Shown: positions 5,920 to 13,723 of the stretch, piece after piece
Numbering within the stretch: position 1 is the stretch's first letter
Layout: every line of letters begins with the position of its first letter
Source of the DNA: Candidatus Kaiserbacteria bacterium
GTDB lineage: Bacteria > Patescibacteria > Paceibacteria > UBA9973 > UBA2100
Direction: 5' to 3'
Assembly (NCBI GenBank): GCA_002401495.1
Contig: NVTG01000021.1
Coordinates: 1 to 21,208 of the forward strand
Length of the DNA stretch: 21,208 nucleotides
Program-made: the position numbers and the translations under genes
Notes under the pieces: generated by a model
What the model was told of the DNA's origin: nothing
The model's input: only the letters and a program-made list of their open reading frames with translations
Databases searched by the model: none

Positions 5920-8160
5920 ATGGCAGCACGAAAGAAAAGCGATAAAAAAGTTAAACCAAAGAAGGTTACAAAGAGGAATAGAAAGAAAGACGAGGAGGAA
6001 GACACTCCAAGTATTCCCGCTATTGGATCTGAAACATTAAAAGGTGTTTGGGCAGTTATGGCTGTGGGTACTGCAGTTATTTTAATGCTAGCCTGGTTTG
6101 GATGGGCCGGTAAAGTTGGCGATATGATATACCTTTGGCTCTCCGCACTTTTCGGAGTGGGCTATATATTAGTACCTCTTTCTTTTGCACTTGTTGCAGT
6201 AGTCTTGTTCAACTCGTTTGATAAAGACAGCGTTGGAAAACTTAAAATCATTGCAACTGCAGTTTTCTTCTTAAGTGGCCTTTCATTAGTTGAAACTCTT
6301 TTCTCAAATCAAGGAGGACTAATTGGAAAGATGCTTTCTATTCCACTAACTTACGCAATCGATACTGTCGCTACTGTTATTGCACTTCTTACACTTATTG
6401 TAGTCTCTCTACTTGTTGCTTTTGATCTTCACCCACTAAGAGCCTTCCCTACTCTAGCTAAAGCCATGGGCAAGGAAATTCCTGAAGACGAAGAAGAGCA
6501 CGTTCTTGAAGAAAGCGAAGAAGCCGCTATTGAAATTGAAACCGCAAGAGCAGAAGCCGAGATTGAAGAAGATCCAGAAAAAAAGAAATCTCCTGGAATA
6601 TTCAACTTCGGAGGTTCTGATGATTCAAACGCGTCTGTATTTAATTTCTCAGCAGGAAACACTGGTGATTACACACCGCCGCCACTTTCTATATTGCAAA
6701 AAGATAGAGGAAAGCCTGCCGTTGGCGATGTTAAGGCAAGTGCGAACACAATCAAGCGAACATTACAGAACTTTGGAATAGATGTAGAAATGGATGAAGT
6801 ATCAATTGGTCCGACCGTTACACGTTACGCCATGAAGCCAGCCGAAGGAGTTCGTCTTGCAAAGATAATGGGACTTCAAAGTAACTTGGAACTGGCTCTC
6901 GCCGCAAGTCCAATTAGAATTGAAGCGCCAATTCCTGGAATGTCCTTAGTTGGTATCGAAGTTCCAAACACTACTAAGTCTATTCTTGGCCTTGCCTCTC
7001 TTCTTTCAGATAAGGAGTATCAAAATACGGACAAGCCTCTCCTTATCGCACTTGGTCGCGATATAACAGGAAAGCCACACTTCACTAACATCGCAAAGAT
7101 GCCCCACCTTCTAATTGCGGGAGCTACCGGTGCAGGTAAGTCTGTAACTGTTCACGACATAATAATGAGTCTTCTATATAGAAAGGGACCACAAGAGTTA
7201 CGATTTATCATGATCGATCCAAAGCGAGTTGAACTCACCCTCTACAATGAGATCCCTCACCTACTAACACCTGTTGTTACAAACCCTAAGAAAGCAATCC
7301 TTGCACTTAAATGGTTAGCAAAAGAAATGGATAGGCGTTACGACATACTAGAAACCGAAAAGGTTCGTGACATCGATTCCTATCATAAAAATATATACGG
7401 ACCTGCAATGGCAAAAGCAGACGATGACGATACTAACAAGCCAGAGGCTATGCCTTACATTGTTACAATCATAGACGAAATGGCAGATCTTATGACAGCG
7501 TATCCTCGTGAATTAGAAGCAGCTATCGTTCGCCTTGCTCAAATGAGTCGTGCGGTTGGTATTCACTTAATACTTTCAACTCAACGACCTAGTGTTCAAG
7601 TTATCACCGGACTGATTAAGGCAAACATACCTTCAAGACTAGCTCTACAAGTTTCTTCTCAAATTGATTCAAGAACAATTCTTGATATGGGAGGGGCTGA
7701 GAAACTACTTGGTGCTGGTGATATGTTGTACCTATCAGGAGAAATGAGTAAGCCTCGTCGTATTCAGGCACCATTTGTTACAGAGGAAGAAGTAAAGAAC
7801 ACTGTTAAGTACCTAGTTGATACATATAGCGATGAACTTCACGACGAAATAGATCTAACTGATATCGCGGCTGACACTACAATCTTCTCATCAAACGTAG
7901 GAATGGATGATAACAGTGACGATCTTTATGAAGATGCTAAGAACGTAATCATTGATGCAGGAAAAGGTTCTACTTCATTCCTGCAAAGGAAACTACGTGT
8001 AGGTTACGCGAGAGCCGCTCGTCTTATGGATATGTTAGAAGAACAAGGAGTCGTTGGGCCTCAAGACGGTTCTAAGCCTCGTGAAGTTCTAGCAAGTGCT
8101 GAAGAAACGGAAGTAGCAGAATATGAAGAAGAAAACACAGAAGAAGATAAGCAAGAATAG
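5920..8160 (+). CDS. ftsK: FtsK/SpoIIIE-type DNA translocase
   Basis: FtsK pumps chromosomal DNA through the division septum and helps resolve and segregate chromosomes. The protein has 746 residues from the ATG at 5920. A Lys/Arg-rich cytoplasmic start is followed by about four membrane segments (roughly residues 40-170), an acidic linker (about 185-225), then the motor: Walker A GATGAGKS at 401-408, Walker B region with IIDEMADLM, and the conserved LSTQRPSVQVITGLIKANIPSR stretch, here split across 20-residue limits only for citation. The C-terminus carries the gamma winged helix (STSFLQRKLRVGYARAARLM) that reads DNA polarity sequences. The in-frame TTG at 5875 was rejected because it lies in the promoter; GGAAAG about 14 bases before the ATG is a weak ribosome-binding site. 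It is first in an operon with the next gene two bases downstream. Confidence 0.95.
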   Translation: MAARKKSDKKVKPKKVTKRNRKKDEEEDTPSIPAIGSETLKGVWAVMAVGTAVILMLAWFGWAGKVGDMIYLWLSALFGVGYILVPLSFALVAVVLFNSFDKDSVGKLKIIATAVFFLSGLSLVETLFSNQGGLIGKMLSIPLTYAIDTVATVIALLTLIVVSLLVAFDLHPLRAFPTLAKAMGKEIPEDEEEHVLEESEEAAIEIETARAEAEIEEDPEKKKSPGIFNFGGSDDSNASVFNFSAGNTGDYTPPPLSILQKDRGKPAVGDVKASANTIKRTLQNFGIDVEMDEVSIGPTVTRYAMKPAEGVRLAKIMGLQSNLELALAASPIRIEAPIPGMSLVGIEVPNTTKSILGLASLLSDKEYQNTDKPLLIALGRDITGKPHFTNIAKMPHLLIAGATGAGKSVTVHDIIMSLLYRKGPQELRFIMIDPKRVELTLYNEIPHLLTPVVTNPKKAILALKWLAKEMDRRYDILETEKVRDIDSYHKNIYGPAMAKADDDDTNKPEAMPYIVTIIDEMADLMTAYPRELEAAIVRLAQMSRAVGIHLILSTQRPSVQVITGLIKANIPSRLALQVSSQIDSRTILDMGGAEKLLGAGDMLYLSGEMSKPRRIQAPFVTEEEVKNTVKYLVDTYSDELHDEIDLTDIAADTTIFSSNVGMDDNSDDLYEDAKNVIIDAGKGSTSFLQRKLRVGYARAARLMDMLEEQGVVGPQDGSKPREVLASAEETEVAEYEEENTEEDKQE

Positions 8161-8162
8161 CC

Positions 8163-8549
8163 ATGCTCCCCCATCACACTAAAATAACTAAGTATTTCTT
8201 TTTAGCTTTTCTGATCCTGCTATTTGTTTACGGATATTTCGAAGCAAGAAACCTTTTGTGGGGACCGCAGATAAGTCTAGGAACACAAGAAGCTATAACA
8301 GTTGATACAGAACTTATAGAAATTAGCGGAACTGTTAAAAATGTAATCGAAATAACACTAAGTGGACGAAGTGTTTTAATTAGTGACGAAGGAGTATTTA
8401 GCGAAGAACTTCTTCTTAGTGAAGGCTTGAATGAATTCATTTTTGAAGCTAAAGATAAGTTCGGTCGCGAGAAAACTGAAATACTTGAAGTGGTGTACAA
8501 ACCTTCACCAAATACTGATATTATAGAAGAACAATTAAAGGATAATTAG
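8163..8549 (+). CDS. Single-pass membrane protein with an extracellular Ig-like domain
   Basis: The predicted protein has 128 residues. One hydrophobic segment lies at about 11-26 after a basic start, so the rest should be outside the membrane. Residues about 36-113 look like one beta-sandwich: repeated short strands ([19 protein letters not shown], then [20 protein letters not shown] and [12 protein letters not shown]), resembling the glucodextranase-B/bacterial Ig-like pattern. The tail is charged and short. It begins two bases after the ftsK stop and ends five bases before recA, so it is surely cotranscribed with both. Role unknown; its position suggests an envelope protein linked to division or DNA uptake, which is inference only. 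Confidence 0.8.
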   Translation: MLPHHTKITKYFFLAFLILLFVYGYFEARNLLWGPQISLGTQEAITVDTELIEISGTVKNVIEITLSGRSVLISDEGVFSEELLLSEGLNEFIFEAKDKFGREKTEILEVVYKPSPNTDIIEEQLKDN

Positions 8550-8554
8550 AAATT

Positions 8555-9601
8555 ATGGCAGCAAAAAAGAAAACGAAAGAAGTGACAGAAGCTAAAGAAG
8601 TTAAGGAAGTTAAAGAACCAAAACTTAACTCTAAGGTTGAGTCCGCAATAAAAGATATTAAAACTAAGTTTGGTGATGAGGCAATTATGACTCTCGGCGA
8701 ACATCCACGTGTTGATATAGATACTATCTCAACCGGATCTATCGGAGTAGACTGGGCCCTTGGAATAGGTGGTTTACCTAGAGGAAGAATCGTAGAAATC
8801 TTCGGACCAGAATCTTCTGGAAAAACTACTCTTTCACTTCACGTAATAGCTGAAGCTCAAAAGACTGGTGGAGTTTGTGCCTTTATAGACGCAGAACACG
8901 CACTAGACCCAGTCTATGCTAAGAAGTTAGGTGTTAAGACCCAAGACCTTCTAATATCACAACCTGACACAGGAGAACAAGCACTTGAAATTGTTGAGAG
9001 TTTAATCCGCTCAGGTAGCCTTGATGTTATCGTAATCGACTCAGTAGCAGCACTAACTCCTAAGGATGAAATCGAAGGAGATATGGGAGCGCACCAAATG
9101 GGAAAACAGGCTCGTCTAATGAGCCAAGCCATGCGTAAACTAACTGCAATTTCTGCAAAGAGTAATACCGTTATAATCTTCATAAACCAAACAAGAATGA
9201 AGATAGGTATGGTTTTCGGGAATCCTGAAACTACAACTGGTGGTAAAGCACTTAAATTCTACAGTTCTGTTCGTATGGATATCCGTAGAATTGCACAAAT
9301 TAAGAAAGGTACTGAAATAATGGGAGGGCGTCACAGAGTTAAGGTTGTTAAAAACAAAGTTGCAGCTCCATTTAGATCAGCTGAATTTGATTTAATCTAT
9401 AACGAAGGAATATCTCGTGAAGGTGAGCTTCTAGCCCTTGGAGAAAAATATGAAATAGTTCAAAAATCCGGTGCGTCATACAAGTTTGATGATATTTCCC
9501 TTGGAAGAGGATACGACGCAGCAAGAACATTCCTACGAGAAAATAAAAAGGTAGCCACCGAAATCTTAAAAGAAATTAGAAAGAATTTGAAAGAAGTTTA
9601 A
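8555..9601 (+). CDS. recA: Recombinase RecA
   Basis: RecA forms ATP-dependent filaments on single-stranded DNA, pairs homologous DNA and drives recombinational repair. The protein has 348 residues. Walker A is GPESSGKTT (84-92), the catalytic-glutamate region is DAEHALD (112-118), Walker B is DVIVIDS (157-163), and the L2 DNA-binding loop contains [10 protein letters not shown] (221-230). The subunit-interface and KVVKNK regions are also intact. The first 25 residues are a Lys/Glu/Val repeat-like extension ([17 protein letters not shown]) that precedes the usual N-terminal helix. The acidic C-terminal tail found in E. coli RecA is missing; this protein ends in a basic helix. It is third in the ftsK operon and two bases before efp. 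Confidence 0.98.
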   Translation: MAAKKKTKEVTEAKEVKEVKEPKLNSKVESAIKDIKTKFGDEAIMTLGEHPRVDIDTISTGSIGVDWALGIGGLPRGRIVEIFGPESSGKTTLSLHVIAEAQKTGGVCAFIDAEHALDPVYAKKLGVKTQDLLISQPDTGEQALEIVESLIRSGSLDVIVIDSVAALTPKDEIEGDMGAHQMGKQARLMSQAMRKLTAISAKSNTVIIFINQTRMKIGMVFGNPETTTGGKALKFYSSVRMDIRRIAQIKKGTEIMGGRHRVKVVKNKVAAPFRSAEFDLIYNEGISREGELLALGEKYEIVQKSGASYKFDDISLGRGYDAARTFLRENKKVATEILKEIRKNLKEV

Positions 9602-9603
9602 AT

Positions 9604-10167
9604 ATGCTTTCCTACACGGAAGTTAAGCCGGGTAAACTTATCGTACTCGACGGAGACCCTTTTGAAGTTCTCTCCACTAGCGGTGTTGTTAAGAAGCAAA
9701 GACAAAAGCCTCACAACAGCGCAAAAATGCGAAACCTTCGTAGTGGTTCTACTGTTGAGAAGACATTTACACAATCTGACAAAATAGTTGAAGCGGACAT
9801 TAGTATAAGAGAAATTAAATTCCTTTATGAAAATAAGGGTGAGACAATGTTTTCTGATCCGAAGGATCCTGCAAATAGATTCATAATCCCCCAAGAAACA
9901 TTGGGTAACACATTAAATTACATTCGTGAAAACGATATAATCGACGCTAAAGTATTCGAAGAAGAAATAATCGGTATACGTATTCCTATAAAAGTAGACT
10001 TAGAAGTAACTGAAGCACCACCAAACATACGAGGTAACACTACAGCCGGAGGAAACAAGGTTGTTGTACTTGAAACAGGATTAACTGTTACTACCCCACT
10101 GTTTATAAACACAGGGGACATAATTAGAGTTAACACAGAAACTGGAGAATACGTTGAGAGAGCTTAA
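9604..10167 (+). CDS. efp: Translation elongation factor P with atypical loop
   Basis: EF-P binds the ribosome between the P and E sites and relieves stalling at polyproline stretches. The protein has 187 residues, a normal length, with the KOW-like N-terminal domain (VKPGKLIVLDGDPFEV), a central OB domain and a C-terminal OB domain (GLTVTTPLFINTGDIIRVNTETGEYVERA). In an ungapped alignment to E. coli EF-P from memory, the loop that normally carries PGKG with modified Lys34 reads VKKQRQKPHN, so Arg33 occupies the modified position and no PGKG is present. Neither epmA nor earP is in the window. It starts two bases after the recA stop without a ribosome-binding site and is convergent with rpsR. 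Confidence 0.96.
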   Translation: MLSYTEVKPGKLIVLDGDPFEVLSTSGVVKKQRQKPHNSAKMRNLRSGSTVEKTFTQSDKIVEADISIREIKFLYENKGETMFSDPKDPANRFIIPQETLGNTLNYIRENDIIDAKVFEEEIIGIRIPIKVDLEVTEAPPNIRGNTTAGGNKVVVLETGLTVTTPLFINTGDIIRVNTETGEYVERA

Positions 10168-10190
10168 AAAACACCTCTTTCGAGATGCTT
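10166..10190 (-). terminator. Terminator of rpsR
   Basis: On the minus strand a 6-bp stem (72-77 with 82-87 of the 101xx block, i.e. 10172-10177 with 10182-10187) closes a GAAA tetraloop and is followed by six T. One pair is T-G on the minus strand and a mismatch on the plus strand, so it mainly serves rpsR; efp may terminate poorly here. Confidence 0.65.
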
Positions 10191-10191
10191 T

Positions 10192-10404
10192 CTATTTCAT
10201 TATGTAGGCTAGTAGTCCCATTTCGCGAGCTCTTTTAACGGCTCTTTCTACATCTCTTTGATGTTTTGCAGTAAGTCCCGTTTGGGTACGCGCTTTAATA
10301 CGCCCGTGTGGGTTTAAGAATTTCTTAAGAACATCAACATCTTTGTAGTCGATATACTTAATTCCAAATTGTGAAAAATAATCTGCTGTCATAAGTTGGT
10401 GCAT
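10192..10404 (-). CDS. rpsR: Small ribosomal subunit protein bS18
   Basis: bS18 binds the platform of the 30S subunit as a heterodimer with bS6. The 70-residue protein has the family core in full: [19 protein letters not shown], then [19 protein letters not shown] and [11 protein letters not shown] at the C-terminus. The ATG at 10404 gives 70 residues; an ATG four codons in (10392) would also give a complete core. Neither has a Shine-Dalgarno site. It is divergent from ssb, with 92 bases between the starts, and convergent with efp. Confidence 0.95.
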   Translation of the reverse strand: MHQLMTADYFSQFGIKYIDYKDVDVLKKFLNPHGRIKARTQTGLTAKHQRDVERAVKRAREMGLLAYIMK

Positions 10405-10454
10405 AATACACTTTTAGCGAATGTTTTCAAGCCCTAGAGCGAATTAATAAAATT

Positions 10455-10463
10455 TGATACAAT
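10455..10463 (+). promoter_or_regulatory. Predicted extended -10 promoter of ssb
   Basis: TGATACAAT fits an extended -10 (TGN plus TACAAT). No clear -35 is seen. The start would lie near 10470, leaving a leader of about 27 bases that is A-rich and lacks a Shine-Dalgarno site. Confidence 0.45.
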
Positions 10464-10496
10464 GACCGCTAAGTTAAGAATTAAAATAGAAAAAAT

Positions 10497-10940
10497 ATGT
10501 ATATTAACAAAGTAATGGTTTATGGAAACTTAGGACGTGATCCTGAACTAAAGGCATTGCCTTCAGGTGTTCAAGTAGCGTCATTTTCTCTTGCCACAAC
10601 TAGAGTTTACAAGGATAAAGACGGAGGAAAGAAAGAACAAACAGACTGGCACAACATTGTGGTTTTCGGGCGCCAAGCTGAAACAACAGCTCAATACCTA
10701 CATAAAGGAAATGCTGCCTTTATCGAAGGACGCCTCCAGACACGAAGCTGGGAAAAAGACGGTGTAAAGCAGTATAGAACAGAGATAGTAGCCGACAGAG
10801 TCCAATTTGGACCAAAGGCAGGCAGTACTGGAGCTCCAACAACAACTAAGGGAGACGAAAGTGCTGAACCACCAGCATCTTCCGGAAAAGGAATAGAATA
10901 CCCTGAAGAAGACATCGATCCAGACGATATACCTTTCTAA
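10497..10940 (+). CDS. ssb: Single-stranded DNA-binding protein
   Basis: SSB coats single-stranded DNA during replication and repair and recruits partners through its tail. The 147-residue protein has the complete OB fold at 1-105 (MYINKVMVYGNLGRDPELK; QTDWHNIVVFGRQAETTAQY; FIEGRLQTRSW), a Gly/Pro/Ser-rich linker, and the conserved acidic tip ending DPDDIPF. It is on the opposite strand to rpsR and rpsF, although these three genes usually form a single operon in the order rpsF-ssb-rpsR. It shares a bidirectional terminator with rpsF. Confidence 0.97.
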   Translation: MYINKVMVYGNLGRDPELKALPSGVQVASFSLATTRVYKDKDGGKKEQTDWHNIVVFGRQAETTAQYLHKGNAAFIEGRLQTRSWEKDGVKQYRTEIVADRVQFGPKAGSTGAPTTTKGDESAEPPASSGKGIEYPEEDIDPDDIPF

Positions 10941-10971
10941 CAAAAAACCGACCTTAATGGTCGGTTTTTTG
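10941..10971. terminator. Bidirectional terminator between ssb and rpsF
   Basis: A perfect 13-bp inverted repeat (10941-10953 with 10959-10971) with a 5-base loop has a CCGACC/GGTCGG core flanked by A6 and T6, so it has a U-tract in both directions. It starts directly after the ssb stop and ends one base before the rpsF stop codon. Confidence 0.93.
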
Positions 10972-10972
10972 T

Positions 10973-11488
10973 TTATTCCTCTTTCTTTTCTTCTCCAACG
11001 ATTTCGTCAATAGATTTTGCAATCTCCTCTTCTGAGACTTCTCCACCTTCTTCTTCAGTGTGCTTTGCTTTTATAGTTCCTGTAGTTTTAACTTCACGTA
11101 ATATAGTGTTTTGCTCGGTTTGAAGTTGAGCGCGAGTTTCTTCACGAGTAGTTTTAATTAGTAGGAATCGTAATACTTCTTTGTTTGTAGTTAAATCTTC
11201 GTCACGAAGTGCTATTGCCTCTGATGGTGACATTTCAAACTTCATCCAACCAAAATATGCTCTTTCGTACCTAGTTTTCTTTCCTCCGTTGTTGATAAAC
11301 ATTGGATAACTAAGATTAATCATTTCTGGAGTTCCTTCGGTAATAAACGAACCACCACGTGCTTCAATTGCGCTACGTAGTTTAGCTACCTCACTTTCTA
11401 ATTCCTCTGCAACTACAGTAGGTAAAATGTGGTATCCAAGTTCATATACTTGTGTTTCTTCTCCTTCGTTGTTAATTTCTTCTGTCAT
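10973..11488 (-). CDS. rpsF: Small ribosomal subunit protein bS6 with acidic C-terminal extension
   Basis: bS6 pairs with bS18 on the 30S platform. The 171-residue protein is far longer than the roughly 100 to 135 of typical bS6. Residues 14-115 give the ferredoxin-like core (YELGYHILPTV; MINLSYPMFINNGGKKTRYERAY split here as two parts, then FGWMKFEM). The N-terminal 12 residues and the last 50 are strongly acidic (EEEGGEVSEEEIAKSIDE, EKKEE end). The start at 11488 is supported by a promoter directly in front. It follows tatD by 40 bases but may be transcribed independently. Confidence 0.9.
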   Translation of the reverse strand: MTEEINNEGEETQVYELGYHILPTVVAEELESEVAKLRSAIEARGGSFITEGTPEMINLSYPMFINNGGKKTRYERAYFGWMKFEMSPSEAIALRDEDLTTNKEVLRFLLIKTTREETRAQLQTEQNTILREVKTTGTIKAKHTEEEGGEVSEEEIAKSIDEIVGEEKKEE

Positions 11489-11497
11489 GTGTGCGTG

Positions 11498-11526
11498 AGA
11501 ATAGCATAGCCCGTACCGCTGAGCAA
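11498..11526 (-). promoter_or_regulatory. Predicted rpsF promoter, leaderless type
   Basis: On the minus strand TTGCTC (11521-11526) is 17 bases from TATTCT (11498-11503), and the preceding TGC makes an extended -10. Nine bases remain to the ATG, so the transcript would start at or just before the start codon. The spacer contains repeats (ATAGCC with GGCTAT) that could alternatively form a hairpin if the tatD transcript reads through. Confidence 0.45.
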
Positions 11527-11528
11527 GG

Positions 11529-12305
11529 CTATTTCCCTGATAAAAATAGCATTTCTGCGTTTTCGTTTACCTGTTTAGATACGTGTTCAAAATCCTCTCC
11601 TCTGATTGTAGCTATTGCTTTAATTACATCTATTACAAAGATGGGTTCGTTCCTTTTACCCCTATGAGGCACAGGAGTAGCGTACGGCGAGTCTGTTTCA
11701 GCTAAAATCATATCTAACGGCATATCGCGCACTACTTCGTTCAATTCCGGTGCAAATGTGATTACTCCGGGAAAACTAACCATAAATCCAAGTGCTACGT
11801 ATTCTCGAGCAACTTCTTTGTTTGAAGTAAAGAAATGAACTGTTCCACGAACACCCTCATAGAGCTTTAACACCTCTAAGGCGTCTTCGTGTGCGTCTAT
11901 ACTCCCCTCAGACGGACGTATGTGTAGCATTAGAGGTAAATCATTGTCTAAGGCAAAAGAAACCTGAGCTTCAAAAACTTCTCTCTGGCGTACGTGAACA
12001 TCTTCTCTGGGTGTTCTGAAATAGTCAAAACCACATTCTCCTATTCCAACTACTTCCTCGGAAAGTAATTCCTCGTATTCCGCAGGGTTAAATCCTTCAT
12101 TAGTGTCTGTTGGGTGCACACCAATAGTGGCGCCAACTACAACCTCTTCTTCTTTTGCAAGAGCAACTGCTTTTTTACTTGTTTCTAGTCCCGTTCCAAT
12201 TGTTATTGTAGAAACTCCTAAATCTTCCATTCTTTTCAGAACCTCAGGACGATCTTCGTCGAATTTCTTTTCGTATATATGAGAGTGCGTGTCTATGTAT
12301 TTCAT
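11529..12305 (-). CDS. tatD: TatD-family metal-dependent hydrolase (DNase)
   Basis: TatD proteins are TIM-barrel hydrolases acting as 3'-5' exonucleases on DNA, with roles in repair and turnover. The 258-residue protein has the complete metal set: His7 and His9 (DTHSH), Glu90 (GIGECGFDY), His128 (MLHIRP), His157 (GTVHFF) and Asp205 (AETDSPY). Length and motif order are normal for the family. The start ATG overlaps the metG stop by four bases (ATGA), so both are translationally coupled. The nearest downstream gene, rpsF, is 40 bases away and may have its own promoter. Confidence 0.95.
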   Translation of the reverse strand: MKYIDTHSHIYEKKFDEDRPEVLKRMEDLGVSTITIGTGLETSKKAVALAKEEEVVVGATIGVHPTDTNEGFNPAEYEELLSEEVVGIGECGFDYFRTPREDVHVRQREVFEAQVSFALDNDLPLMLHIRPSEGSIDAHEDALEVLKLYEGVRGTVHFFTSNKEVAREYVALGFMVSFPGVITFAPELNEVVRDMPLDMILAETDSPYATPVPHRGKRNEPIFVIDVIKAIATIRGEDFEHVSKQVNENAEMLFLSGK

Positions 12306-13723
12306 TTCAGTCTTGGAAACATATTCTCCGGCTTCTTATTCGCTAAAATAGCTTCCTTCCCCACCTTATTAGTCTCAGGCATAAAGGGATTAAGCATTCG
12401 TGTTATTAAATATAACTCCACGGCTAATTCTCTAATTATTTCCTTTCCTTTTTCTAAATCTTCTTTTACAACCTTAAATGGCTCTGTAACTGTAATCTTT
12501 TCATCTAACTCTCCGATTCTTTTCCAAACATAGTCTAGTGCTTGATCCATTCTAAAGTTCTCTATTGCACCAGTGTATTCTTCAGGAAATGAGTTCCCTT
12601 CAGGCTTTTCAATTGGTTCTTCAAGATGAGTTTCTGCTAACTTCATAATTCTAGCGGTTAGGTTACCAATTCCGTTTACAAGGTGTGCTGTATACCATTC
12701 ATCCATTTTCTCCCAAGTAATATCTGAATCATCCACTGGATGAACATGGCGCATTAGCATGTACCTTGCGGCATCTACCCCATATTTTTCTACAACCTCC
12801 TCTGGAGAGATAACATTACCAATAGACTTACTCATCTTTTGCCCCTCGCTGTTAATGAAGCCGTGATACAAAATTAAATCTGTCTGTGGAAGTTCAGCGG
12901 ACATAAGCATTGCCTGCCATATTATTGATTGAAACCGTATCTGGTCTTTTCCAGCAACTTGCATAGATTCTCCGTTCTCCCAGAACTTTTTGTAATTCTC
13001 TCCTTCAGGCCATCCTAAGGTGGAGATATAGTTTGTAAGCGCGTCAAACCAAACGTACATCACCTGAGTATCATCTCCTGGTACAGGAATACCCCAATCC
13101 ATTCTTTTTTTATCTCTAGAAATACTTAAGTCCTCAAGACCGCTTTTTACAAAGTTTAGAGCCTCTTCCCTTCTCCAGTCCGGAAGTGTCCTTTTTTCAT
13201 CAGAAAGATACTCAATCAATCTATCGGAATATTTACTCAAAGCAAAAAACCAATTTTCTTCCTCAATCTCAACTGGATCCATATTTGGATGGTTAGGACA
13301 TTTTCCGTCTACTAAGTCAGTGTCGCGTAGAAACATTTCATCTCCAACACAATATAGTCCTTTGTATGACTTTTTATAGATATCTCCCTTCGCTTCACAC
13401 CGCTTCCATATCTCTATCGCAGCCTCCTTATGTGACTCATCAGTTGTTCGTACGAAATTATCGTAGGAAAGTCCCAAGAGTCCTTCTAGTTTTCTAAATT
13501 CGGCAGCAAATTTATCAGTATATTCCTGTCGATCCATACCTTCTTCGTCTGCTTTCTGAGAAATTTTCTGTCCGTGCTCATCTACTCCAGTATTGAAAAA
13601 CACATCGTGTCCTACATGTCGCCAAAAACGAGCTAAACAATCGGCTTGAACAAACTCAAGAGCGTGACCTATGTGCGGCTGAGCATTTACGTAAGGAAGT
13701 GTTGTTGTTATGTATTTATTCAT
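12302..13723 (-). CDS. metG: Methionyl-tRNA synthetase
   Basis: MetRS charges tRNA-Met for initiation and elongation. The 473-residue class I synthetase has the HIGH motif as HIGH at 17-20 and KMSKS at 296-300 followed by IGNVISPEEVV. The connective domain has YCVGDEMFLRDTDLVDGKCP, without the four-cysteine knuckle of the E. coli type, so it resembles the zinc-poor Bacillus-type form. The C-terminal anticodon-binding helices are complete, but the extra EMAP/Trbp111-like dimerisation domain is absent. The start overlaps the previous stop by eight bases and the stop overlaps tatD by four. Confidence 0.97.
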   Translation of the reverse strand: MNKYITTTLPYVNAQPHIGHALEFVQADCLARFWRHVGHDVFFNTGVDEHGQKISQKADEEGMDRQEYTDKFAAEFRKLEGLLGLSYDNFVRTTDESHKEAAIEIWKRCEAKGDIYKKSYKGLYCVGDEMFLRDTDLVDGKCPNHPNMDPVEIEEENWFFALSKYSDRLIEYLSDEKRTLPDWRREEALNFVKSGLEDLSISRDKKRMDWGIPVPGDDTQVMYVWFDALTNYISTLGWPEGENYKKFWENGESMQVAGKDQIRFQSIIWQAMLMSAELPQTDLILYHGFINSEGQKMSKSIGNVISPEEVVEKYGVDAARYMLMRHVHPVDDSDITWEKMDEWYTAHLVNGIGNLTARIMKLAETHLEEPIEKPEGNSFPEEYTGAIENFRMDQALDYVWKRIGELDEKITVTEPFKVVKEDLEKGKEIIRELAVELYLITRMLNPFMPETNKVGKEAILANKKPENMFPRLK

